DNA of 13,085 bases, taken from CAMLHU01 sp039917855 (lineage in GTDB: Bacteria > Gemmatimonadota > Gemmatimonadetes > Gemmatimonadales > GWC2-71-9). The stretch is taken from assembly GCA_039917855.1 (NCBI GenBank), contig JBDSIR010000036.1, positions 1 through 13,085 of the forward strand, read 5' to 3'. Shown here piece by piece: positions 1 to 5,722 of this stretch. Within the stretch, counting starts at the first letter, position 1, and every line of letters begins with the position of its first letter. The notes beneath the pieces are model-generated. The model made no database searches, was not told the origin of the DNA, and saw only the letters and a list, made by a program, of their open reading frames with translations. Both the position numbers and the translations under genes were made by a program.

Positions 1-1033
1 GCGTACACTCGACCAGGCCATCGGCCTGCTTGCGGGCGTTGAAGGCGGGAACACCGAGGGAGGCCTTGATGTAGTCGTTGCCGACCTCGTTGTCGGTCGC
101 GGGGCCGGTGAGCACCGTGACCGGGAGGTTGAACCGGTCGCGCATCAACTGCACCGAGCCCCAGCATCCGACCGGGTCTGGGGCCGCCATGACGAAGGCG
201 GCGCCGATGGCAGCGAGTTCGGGGTCGGCCAGGATGTCCTGCACTCCATATTCGCCGAGGATACCGTCCCCCAGCTCGGCCACGATCACGTCGGGAGAAT
301 CCTTGGCGAGACGGTTGAAGATCCCCTTGGCCACCGGCACCGTCATTCCAGCGTGGGTGCTGGCGGCACCGGCGTCGTTGAAGGTCAGCGCCCAGAGCGC
401 GCCGGCGTCACGCATAGACAGCGAGTCGCGCATCAGCGACACACCGGTCAATTTGGTCGCGGCCACCTTGAACCCGGCGCGCGCGAGCCCGCGCACGAGT
501 TCGGTCGCGGCCACGGTCTTCCCGGCGTTCATGCAGGTGCCGGCGATGTACACCACGGGCACCGTGGAGGTGAGCTGGTCGGCGGTGGGCACCGCGCCGT
601 CCTTGATATGCGCTGGACGCCCGACCCTGTCACCTAGCTCGGGGAACGCGAGTATCGACCCCAATACCTCCGCCCTGAACGGTGGCCCGATATCGGAGTT
701 GGCGCTGGTGCACTTGCCGAGGATGCCACCGAGGTTGAGGACGTTGATCATGTCTCCGACCGAGATGGCGGTCGGCACCTCGCCCGCGTACCCACGCAAC
801 GCCCGACGCGAGCCGAGGACACCGGCGAGGACGTCGCCGTTGCGGAGCGAGACCATCCGGCCGGAGAGATCCTCCACGGTGTTGTAGCTGCTCTTGTCCT
901 CCAGGATCCTGACAGCGAGGACGTGTCCCTCGGCGGCGACGATCTCGTCGCTGACGATGACGTCGGAGGTGAGCCGCGCGTTCTTGGTGGCGGAAGCGAT
1001 GCGGTCGAGCCGCACCCGGGTCGTGACGACCAT
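1..1033 (-). CDS. P-loop NTPase of BioD/CobB-like (SIMIBI) type, function unassigned, 3' end outside window
   Basis: The reading frame is open from an ATG at 1033 to the left edge (344 codons, no stop), so the C-terminus is missing. Residues 1-150 are rich in beta-prone segments and match no domain I can name. Residues 162-173 (YIAGTCMNAGKT) form a Walker A loop with the spacing of dethiobiotin synthetase and CobB (GTDTxxGKT). Residues 248-258 (DVIVAELGDGI) look like the following acidic strand of that class. This suggests an ATP-dependent cytoplasmic enzyme or a small-molecule NTPase, but the substrate cannot be read from the sequence. The start is supported by GGAAAGG at 1040-1046, six bases upstream, and by its position 2 bases after the argG stop, which implies co-transcription and perhaps translational coupling. 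A role in arginine or amino-acid metabolism is inference from context only. A DUF1611-like or MobB-like protein is an alternative; the fold is fairly sure, the function is not. Confidence 0.8.
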   Translation of the reverse strand, partial: MVVTTRVRLDRIASATKNARLTSDVIVSDEIVAAEGHVLAVRILEDKSSYNTVEDLSGRMVSLRNGDVLAGVLGSRRALRGYAGEVPTAISVGDMINVLNLGGILGKCTSANSDIGPPFRAEVLGSILAFPELGDRVGRPAHIKDGAVPTADQLTSTVPVVYIAGTCMNAGKTVAATELVRGLARAGFKVAATKLTGVSLMRDSLSMRDAGALWALTFNDAGAASTHAGMTVPVAKGIFNRLAKDSPDVIVAELGDGILGEYGVQDILADPELAAIGAAFVMAAPDPVGCWGSVQLMRDRFNLPVTVLTGPATDNEVGNDYIKASLGVPAFNARKQADGLVECT

Positions 1034-1035
1034 CG

Positions 1036-2229
1036 TCAGCCTTTCCTGGCCCCGGCCCGTTGGGCCAGGAGCGAAGGGATAGCGGCCACCCGCGCGAATC
1101 CTGCCGCCTCGTCACCGGTCCAGAGGCGATTCTCCTCGCCGTAGGTGGCCACGGCGGGATCCATCATCGAGAAGGGGCTCCGCGTTCCGGTGACCTGGAA
1201 GCGGCCGGGGGAGAGGCGAAGCCGAGTCTCCCCGCTCACTCGCCGCTGCGAGCTGGTGATGTACGCCTCGATGTCCCGACAGGCCGGATCGAACCACTGC
1301 CCCTCGTGCAGGCGATCCCCGTAGAAGCGACCAAGCTGGTCCTTCCAGAAAAGCTGCCATTTGGTCGAGACGAGCTTCTCGAGCTCGCGGTGTGCCCGTA
1401 TGAGCAGAAGCGCTGCGCCTGCTTCGAAGCCGACTCGGCCCTTGATGCCGAGGACCGTTTCGCCGACGTGGATATCGAAGCCGATGCCGTAGGAGCGGCA
1501 GATGTCGTTCACACGGTCGACCAGCTCGGGACCGTGGATGGACTTCCCGTCGAGCGCGACCGGGAGACCGAGGGCCCAGGTGATGACCAGGTCGCGGGGG
1601 GCGGGGGCGTTGGCCGGCGCGTCGAGGAGCTCCGCCGGTGGCCCGGCCCAGGTGTCGTGGGTCCAGCCGCCGCCGTAGGTGGTGCCCCAGAGGCCACGAT
1701 TGATCGAGTACTTCCCGGCCTGCCCGGGAACGGGGAGGCCCCGCTCCTTGAGATAGGCGATCGACTGGTCGCGCTGGAGATTGAGCTCGCGGATGGGTGT
1801 GACGACTTCGAGGTCGCCGGCGAGAACACGGAAGGCGACATCGAAGCGGATCTGGTCGTTGCCGGCGCCGGTGGAACCGTGGGCCACCGCGGTGGCGCCG
1901 ATCTGGCGGGCGACATCGATGACCGACATCGCCTGCTGGGTGCGCTCGGCCGCCACGGAAAGCGGGTAGACCTCACCGCGGAGGACATTCCCCTGGATCA
2001 GGAAGCGGACGAAGCCATCCCATACGGCGGAGCGGGCATCGACCTCGTGATGCTCGACGGCACCGACGGCCATCGCCTGGGTGCGGATGGCGGCGCGGTC
2101 GGCGGGGGTGGTGCCACCGGTATCGACGAAGACCGTATGGACGGCGAATCCCCGTGCAACGAGATGGGGGACGCAGAAGCTGGTGTCGAGCCCGCCGCTG
2201 AAGGCGAGGGCGATGGTGCGCGGTTGCAT
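1036..2229 (-). CDS. argG: Argininosuccinate synthase
   Basis: This enzyme joins citrulline and aspartate, with ATP cleaved to AMP and PPi, to form argininosuccinate, the penultimate step of arginine synthesis in the cytoplasm. The 397-residue protein starts MQPRTIALAFSGGLDTS; SGGLDTS (residues 11-17) is the PP-loop ATP site. HGSTGAGNDQIRFD (117-130) and YSINRGLWG (174-182) are family signatures for substrate and nucleotide binding, and KGRVGFEAG follows in the C-terminal half. Length and motif spacing resemble the ArgG subgroup I know from Bacteroidota. An in-frame GTG about 144 bases further upstream would add a low-complexity Pro/Ser/Leu extension encoded by the intergenic palindrome, so the ATG at 2229 is preferred. 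No Shine-Dalgarno sequence is visible before it, and the transcript may be leaderless. A predicted ARG box ends 2 bases before the ATG. The next gene begins 2 bases after the stop. Confidence 0.96.
   Translation of the reverse strand: MQPRTIALAFSGGLDTSFCVPHLVARGFAVHTVFVDTGGTTPADRAAIRTQAMAVGAVEHHEVDARSAVWDGFVRFLIQGNVLRGEVYPLSVAAERTQQAMSVIDVARQIGATAVAHGSTGAGNDQIRFDVAFRVLAGDLEVVTPIRELNLQRDQSIAYLKERGLPVPGQAGKYSINRGLWGTTYGGGWTHDTWAGPPAELLDAPANAPAPRDLVITWALGLPVALDGKSIHGPELVDRVNDICRSYGIGFDIHVGETVLGIKGRVGFEAGAALLLIRAHRELEKLVSTKWQLFWKDQLGRFYGDRLHEGQWFDPACRDIEAYITSSQRRVSGETRLRLSPGRFQVTGTRSPFSMMDPAVATYGEENRLWTGDEAAGFARVAAIPSLLAQRAGARKG
1040..1046 (-). promoter_or_regulatory. Ribosome binding site of the argG-coupled NTPase gene
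   Basis: On the minus strand GGAAAGG lies inside the last argG codons, six bases before the ATG at 1033. It supports this start for the downstream NTPase and translation coupled to argG termination. Confidence 0.55.
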
Positions 2230-2231
2230 AG

Positions 2232-2245
2232 TGCATAATAATGCA
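2232..2245. promoter_or_regulatory. Predicted ARG box (arginine repressor operator) of argG
   Basis: The 14 bases TGCATAATAATGCA form an imperfect palindrome: TGCAT and ATGCA arms around four A/T bases. This fits the general ArgR/AhrC half-site pattern TGMAT-WWWW-ATKCA known from Escherichia and Bacillus. It lies 2 bases upstream of the argG start, the expected place for repression by arginine-bound ArgR. Only one full box is visible; ArgR sites often come in pairs. No argR gene is in the window. The match to the motif and its location are seen; regulation is inferred. Confidence 0.6.
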
Positions 2246-2266
2246 ACTAACCCAACAAGGGCGCAA
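2235..2266 (-). promoter_or_regulatory. Possible argG promoter overlapping the ARG box
   Basis: On the minus strand TTGCGC (2266-2261) and CATTAT (2243-2238) are 17 bases apart, and the overlapping TATTAT (2240-2235) matches a sigma-70 -10 hexamer at five of six positions. Either choice places the transcription start at or very near the argG ATG, consistent with the missing Shine-Dalgarno sequence. The -35 match is weak and promoter consensus for this lineage is uncertain. Confidence 0.3.
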
Positions 2267-2279
2267 GAGGGTAAGAAGG

Positions 2280-2458
2280 GGTAGGAAGGGAGGAAGGGAG
2301 GAAGGGAGGAAGGTGGGAGGGTAGGCAGCGACGAAAGAGGAACCGTCCCGAGCGATAGCGAGGGATCTACCATGGTCCGGTAGGTCCCTCACTACGTTCG
2401 GGACGGCTCCTTCGTCGGACCGTCCCTTCCTCCCTTCCTCCCTTCCTCCCTTCCTACC
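2280..2458. repeat. Compound palindromic intergenic element with purine-rich arms
   Basis: The outer arms at 2280-2313 and 2425-2458 are perfect 34-base inverted repeats. Each consists of GGTAGG followed by an AAGGGAGG octamer iterated three times plus AAGG. Inside them, 2339-2371 and 2379-2410 form a second imperfect inverted repeat (about 32 bases, four or five differences) with a 7-base centre. The right outer arm includes the TAG stop of the M42 peptidase gene, so it would fold directly at the 3' end of that mRNA and may end or stabilise it. The plus strand at 2278-2323 has G runs that satisfy a G-quadruplex pattern. It lies between the M42 gene and the argG control region and encodes nothing convincing. 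Confidence 0.85.
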
Positions 2459-3560
2459 AGCTGTTCGCCACCGCCTCCACCATCCGCGCCAATCCCACCA
2501 GATCCTTCAGGTCGATCACTTCTGCCGGCGAGTGCGAATACCGGAGTGGCCACCCCATCGCCGCATCGGGGACACCGTACGCTGCGAAGGTGGAGCCGTC
2601 GTTGCCGCCGTTGGTAGCACCGGTCTGGAACGGGATCCCCCGACGCCTGGCCAGCGCGACCAGCGAGTCGACGAGGGCGGGTGGGGTGACCGACGAATTG
2701 TCGACCGCGCGGGCCACTGGGCCGAGGCCGAGCCGAGCGAGGGCGAAGTTGGTGAGCTCGAGCGGGGAGTCGCTGGAAACGAAGGTGTCGATCGCCAGCA
2801 CCACCGCCGGGCCGTCCTTGAGGGAGTCGGCCACGGCGGCCGCTCCTTCAAGGCCGATCTCCTCCCGGGTGGACCAGACGAACGCCACCCCGTGCCGAAG
2901 CGCCCGCGGATCGATCCGCCGGACCGCGAGCACCAGCGCCGCCGACCCGACACGGTCATCGAACGACCGCCCGGTGGCCCGGGTCCCAACGAGGCGGGCG
3001 TATGACTTCGGCATCGTCAGCGTCGAACCGACCTTCACCCCCAACGCCTCGGTCGCGGCCCGCGAGCCGGTGCCGGGGTCGGCGCGGATCGCTCCGGGGG
3101 AGCGCCGTGGTGTGGCTCCTATCGAATCGCGCGGGGGGAAGACGGCGGGGATCGTCGTCGCGCCAAGGTGGATCAGCGCCGGCTGCGCCTCATACAGCGA
3201 GCCGATGAACCCACCGCGGGTGCGGAGGTCCAGCGTCCCATCATCGCGGATGGCGGTGACATCGAAACCGATCTCGTCCAGATGTGCGATGAACACCACC
3301 TTGGGCGCCCCCAGCCCGGCTACCACCCAGAGATTCCCCGCGCTATCCACGTTCGGACGCGCCCAACTGGGCAACATCGACCTCACCACATCGCGCACCG
3401 GCCCTTCACTTCCCGAGACGCCGTAGCTCTCCACCAGCTTCGACACCACCTCCTGGGCTTCGGCCACCGAGATCGGGCCAACGACGGCACGGCCCTGCGC
3501 CGACAGACCGGGTGCGATCGACCCGAGCAGCGCGAGTGCTGCCGCAACACGAACCATCAT
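2454..3560 (-). CDS. Secreted M42-family metallo-aminopeptidase
   Basis: M42 enzymes (glutamyl aminopeptidase, TET and endoglucanase-M relatives) are two-metal exopeptidases that often form dodecamers. This 368-residue protein starts MMVRVAAALALLGS and has a signal peptide probably cut after LSAQ (about residue 22), so it should act in the periplasm or outside; most M42 relatives are cytoplasmic. Expected metal ligands and catalytic residues are all visible: His93 in AHLDEIGF, the Asp201-Asp202-Arg motif, catalytic Glu233 and ligand Glu234 in TREEIGLEGA, Asp258 in AIDTF, and His343 in RYSHSPAE. NGGNDGSTFAAYGVP (318-331) is also typical. A strong GGAGGT at 3566-3571 lies 5 and 8 bases before tandem ATG codons at 3560 and 3557; either could start translation. 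The start overlaps the stop of the degenerate paralogue upstream (4 bases for the first ATG), so the two are probably co-translated. An ORF extension to 3665 inside the neighbour is unlikely. Confidence 0.9.
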   Translation of the reverse strand: MMVRVAAALALLGSIAPGLSAQGRAVVGPISVAEAQEVVSKLVESYGVSGSEGPVRDVVRSMLPSWARPNVDSAGNLWVVAGLGAPKVVFIAHLDEIGFDVTAIRDDGTLDLRTRGGFIGSLYEAQPALIHLGATTIPAVFPPRDSIGATPRRSPGAIRADPGTGSRAATEALGVKVGSTLTMPKSYARLVGTRATGRSFDDRVGSAALVLAVRRIDPRALRHGVAFVWSTREEIGLEGAAAVADSLKDGPAVVLAIDTFVSSDSPLELTNFALARLGLGPVARAVDNSSVTPPALVDSLVALARRRGIPFQTGATNGGNDGSTFAAYGVPDAAMGWPLRYSHSPAEVIDLKDLVGLARMVEAVANSW

Positions 3561-4549
3561 CGGCCACCTCCGATCAGGCCCACGAGCCGACTGCGGAGCC
3601 CCTCGGCATCCGCGAGCGACACCGTTTCGACCGGCGTACCGGTGTATCTGGTCGGAAGCGTCCAACGCGTGACCGCCCCTAACCCTGGCAGGACCCGCGC
3701 AACAGTGGAGTCCCTTCGCTCACCGATGGTTCCGAGGCTCCCTGCTCCGCCATCGACGATGAAGGTCCGTGCGAAGGGGCCCTCGACATTGGCAAGAGTA
3801 CGTAGGCCGCGTTGGCCGAGTTCCTGCTCCACCGCGAAGGAGACCACGACCCGACCGGATGCGGATGCGGATGCGGATGCGGATGCGGATGCGGATGCGG
3901 ATGCGGATGCGGATGCGGATGCGGATGCGAGTGAAGCTACGAGCGCTGCGCAGGCCGATCGGCGCCCCGCCGAGGGACCGGCGAGGAGATCTATGCCATA
4001 GCGGGTCACCCGCTTGAGCAGCGCGACGGGGGCGAGCAGCTCCACCCCGGCGGCGCGCACTTCGGCCGCATTCGAGGCGCCGATGTCGACATATGCATCG
4101 TCGACGGTGAATGGCGCATCTCCCACCGACCGCCCACGGGTCAGGTGGGTCGATCGCACTCCGATCACCGCCGGCAATGCCCCCCGGCGCCCCCAGACCG
4201 TCACCCGCTGTCCTTCGTGGTACTGATCGAACAGCGCACTCGGCGCCCGCGCCCCCACGCGCCGGAGCGTCAGCCATCCGTCCTCCCGGATCCCTCCGAC
4301 CACATACCCGACCTCATCGAACGGGCAGACGATCAACGTCGCCGGGCCGTGACCACGGTCGATGATCACATTTCCCGCGCGATCTCGGCGCGAGTCAGGG
4401 ATCAGCTGTTGCACCGAATCGAGCGCCGCCTGCTCGAATCCGGTCACCGCCGTCATCCGGGTGAACCGCTCGGCGAGCGATCCCACGTCGGGTGCCTGTG
4501 CGGCAGCGGATGTCGCGATGAATAGCAAGCTGATCGTGGCGTGACGCAC
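3557..4549 (-). CDS. Degenerate M42-family homologue, probable pseudo-peptidase with Ala-Ser repeat
   Basis: The 330-residue product starts at GTG 4549 with a signal peptide (M)RHATISLLFIATSAAAQ, preceded by AGAGG at 4555-4559. It aligns by eye with the downstream M42 peptidase: CPFDEVGYVV for AHLDEIGF, GRRSACAALV for DDRVGSAALV, AVEQELGQRG for the Glu-Glu motif, and RYTGTPVE for RYSHSPAE. Both metal-binding His positions are lost (Pro76 and a Gly), the Asp-Asp pair is Gly-Arg, and the expected catalytic Glu is Gln. Hydrolysis by the usual mechanism is therefore unlikely. Residues about 207-231 are an Ala-Ser tract encoded by a microsatellite, at the loop before the strand GRVVVSFAVE. The gene overlaps the active paralogue, which suggests a heteromeric partner or regulator, or a decaying duplicate. 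The frame is intact. A GTG at 4618 would only add residues read from an intergenic repeat, so it is not chosen. Confidence 0.82.
   Translation of the reverse strand: MRHATISLLFIATSAAAQAPDVGSLAERFTRMTAVTGFEQAALDSVQQLIPDSRRDRAGNVIIDRGHGPATLIVCPFDEVGYVVGGIREDGWLTLRRVGARAPSALFDQYHEGQRVTVWGRRGALPAVIGVRSTHLTRGRSVGDAPFTVDDAYVDIGASNAAEVRAAGVELLAPVALLKRVTRYGIDLLAGPSAGRRSACAALVASLASASASASASASASASASASASASGRVVVSFAVEQELGQRGLRTLANVEGPFARTFIVDGGAGSLGTIGERRDSTVARVLPGLGAVTRWTLPTRYTGTPVETVSLADAEGLRSRLVGLIGGGR
3566..3571 (-). promoter_or_regulatory. Ribosome binding site of the M42 peptidase gene
   Basis: GGAGGT on the minus strand lies 5 bases before the ATG at 3560 and 8 bases before the ATG at 3557. It is inside the last codons of the upstream paralogue, fixes the peptidase start and rejects the longer frame beginning at 3665. 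Confidence 0.75.
3857..3928. repeat. Perfect 12-copy GGATGC hexanucleotide microsatellite
   Basis: Twelve identical GGATGC units run without interruption inside the degenerate M42 gene. On the coding strand each unit reads GCA TCC, giving Ala-Ser repeats with no synonymous variation, a sign of recent expansion by replication slippage. Because the unit is six bases, copy changes keep the frame and alter only linker length. Several other frames also stay open through the repeat and give spurious Asp-Ala or Met-Arg peptides. Confidence 0.97.
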
Positions 4550-4561
4550 GGAGACCTCTGG

Positions 4562-4690
4562 AAAAATGTCATCCCGAGCCTTGTCCTGAGCGCAGCGAAG
4601 GAAGAGCGAGGGATCCACCGTCCTCGATCCGACGCATCCCTGCGGGCTTCGGTCTTCACTGGCAAGATCCCTCGCTCCGCTCGGGATGAC
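4562..4690 (-). terminator. Compound inverted repeat with T tract, REP-like; possible terminator or attenuator
   Basis: Two perfect 12-base stems nest: GTCATCCCGAGC (4568-4579) with GCTCGGGATGAC (4679-4690), and GAGCGAGGGATC (4604-4615) with GATCCCTCGCTC (4666-4677). On the minus strand the final stem is followed by one A and five Ts (4566-4562), as in an intrinsic terminator for the outer-membrane protein gene. The left half has an extra 24 bases relative to the right. Its core recurs in the 2339-2410 element, so it looks like a copy of a dispersed intergenic repeat. Only 12 bases separate the T tract from the GTG of the next gene. Confidence 0.6.
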
Positions 4691-4721
4691 AACACGAGGT
4701 AGGGCGGCAGAACGGTCGCAG

Positions 4722-5387
4722 CTACAGCTTCACCCCGATCCCGATATTCAAATGGAACGCCACGTTCGGCACCTCGGCCTCACCGTCGACCACACGGACC
4801 GTGACGTTGGAGAGTGTGAGCTTGCCGAGCCCCGTCACAAAGAGCGGTCCAGTGAGCTTCACCTGTCGCCCCACCGCGCCCATCAGCGACACGCCGTCGA
4901 GGTAATAGCCACCTCCGAGCGTTCCGCCGCTCTCCGGATCGAATGCGAGATTCCGCACGGTGTTCTCCGGGTGGGTGAAGACCAGCCCCGGTCCCACCGA
5001 GAAGAGCCAGTCGTGCCTGCGCCATACCCGCGACAGGTGGAGCAGGTTGTAGCCGTGCGTCACATCGAAGCGCTGGACCTCGGCGGGAGGGTTGTCGAGG
5101 TAGAGCTTGTGATGGGTAAAGTCGACGGCCCAGGCCCGCTCCCCGTTCCACCGAGCGATCCGGAAAGAGTAGTAGGGCGAACCGGTCCACGGCTTCGTGC
5201 GATAACGCGCCTGCACGTGAATGTCGGGCTGCCCCGCCTGCCAGATGGTCAGCGGGGTGTGTGCGTTCCACGCCGTCCCGGCGAAGAGCTCGGCCGTCCA
5301 CTCGCGCTGAGCGGCAAGCTCACGCGACGGGAGAGCCCCGATCGCGGTGAGTATGAAGAGGACCTTCAGAAGGGTCGGACAGCGCAT
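4722..5387 (-). CDS. Small outer-membrane beta-barrel-like protein, function unknown
   Basis: The 221-residue product starts MRCPTLLKVLFILTAIGA, a clear signal peptide probably cleaved after ELAAQ. The mature part shows alternating polar and hydrophobic strands rich in aromatic residues and glycine (for example SPYYSFRIARWNGERAWAVD, then KLYLDN, WLFSVGPGLVF, GGTLGGGYYLDG). It ends in strand-like NVAFHLNIGIGVKL, as in 8- to 10-strand outer-membrane barrels. I recognise no enzyme motif; a LPS-modifying barrel such as PagP or PagL is not supported. The frame stays open upstream to 5489, but that part lies in an inverted-repeat region, so the ATG at 5387 that begins the signal peptide is chosen; the ribosome site is weak. 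It probably forms its own transcription unit, between two palindromic elements. Location is fairly sure, role is open. Confidence 0.75.
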   Translation of the reverse strand: MRCPTLLKVLFILTAIGALPSRELAAQREWTAELFAGTAWNAHTPLTIWQAGQPDIHVQARYRTKPWTGSPYYSFRIARWNGERAWAVDFTHHKLYLDNPPAEVQRFDVTHGYNLLHLSRVWRRHDWLFSVGPGLVFTHPENTVRNLAFDPESGGTLGGGYYLDGVSLMGAVGRQVKLTGPLFVTGLGKLTLSNVTVRVVDGEAEVPNVAFHLNIGIGVKL

Positions 5388-5438
5388 CAAGGGTTCCAAT
5401 GGAGGTTCGCTCCAAAGATAAACAGCAACGGCCGCGCG

Positions 5439-5696
5439 CGAACCCACGATGGACCGAACCCATGAGACTCCGGCTCGACCAGCCAGCATCTTCGCACCGG
5501 TCGGTTCATCGGGAACAAGAACCCAGGATGCCCAGAAACCCAGGAGAAATGATCATGTGGTCCCACCAAGAGTTCCGCGCCGAGACCACACAATCGTCCA
5601 GCCTGGGTTCCCGGGTTTCCAGGGTTCCTGTTCTGCAGTTACGGTACACTGCCGTGGCGGGGGACCCGCTCACTGGCACGGGGCATCGTGGGTTCG
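5439..5696. repeat. Nested inverted repeats in the 335-base gap after pbpC
   Basis: This gap (5388-5722) holds no gene I can support. Three nested pairs are visible. The outer pair is a perfect 13-base repeat (CGAACCCACGATG at 5439-5451, CATCGTGGGTTCG at 5684-5696). The middle pair is a 32-base repeat with 26 matches (5513-5544 with 5602-5633). The inner pair is TGTGGTC/GACCACA (5556-5562, 5584-5590). All GAACCC copies are left of the centre and all GGGTTC copies right of it. No T tract or target duplication is clear. It may be a long hairpin ending the pbpC transcript or a remnant MITE-like element. Confidence 0.75.
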
Positions 5697-5722
5697 GCGC
5701 ATTATGGGTGCGGAGCGCGCGC

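Noticed and set aside
78..1115. Plus- and minus-strand frames over the left end
   Set aside because: The minus frame from 1033 has a Walker A loop, an argG-coupled start and no stop to the edge; the others are shadows.
1060..2238. Plus-strand open frame of 392 codons
   Set aside because: It mirrors argG almost exactly and its product has no recognisable motif; argG signatures are clear on the other strand.
2230..2373. 48-codon N-terminal extension of argG
   Set aside because: It would translate the purine-rich palindrome into Pro/Leu/Ser low complexity. ArgG proteins begin just before the SGGLDTS loop.
2454..3560. M42 peptidase as an ArgE-like deacetylase of the arginine pathway
   Set aside because: It has a signal peptide and M42 rather than M20/ArgE motifs, and is separated from argG by a palindromic element.
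3857..3928. Microsatellite as an on/off phase-variation switch or CRISPR array
   Set aside because: A six-base unit cannot shift the frame, and the units have no spacers.
2590..4017. Several plus-strand frames over the M42 genes, including Asp-Ala and Met-Arg repeat peptides
   Set aside because: They are antisense to two convincing genes; the repeat peptides arise only because the hexanucleotide repeat keeps every frame open.
4453..4695. Minus-strand frame of about 80 codons ahead of the degenerate M42 gene
   Set aside because: Most of it is a translation of the inverted repeat; this type of peptide is a known artefact of intergenic repeats.
4686..5465. Plus-strand open frame of 259 codons
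   Set aside because: It is antisense to the barrel gene, which has a signal peptide and strand pattern; the plus product has neither.
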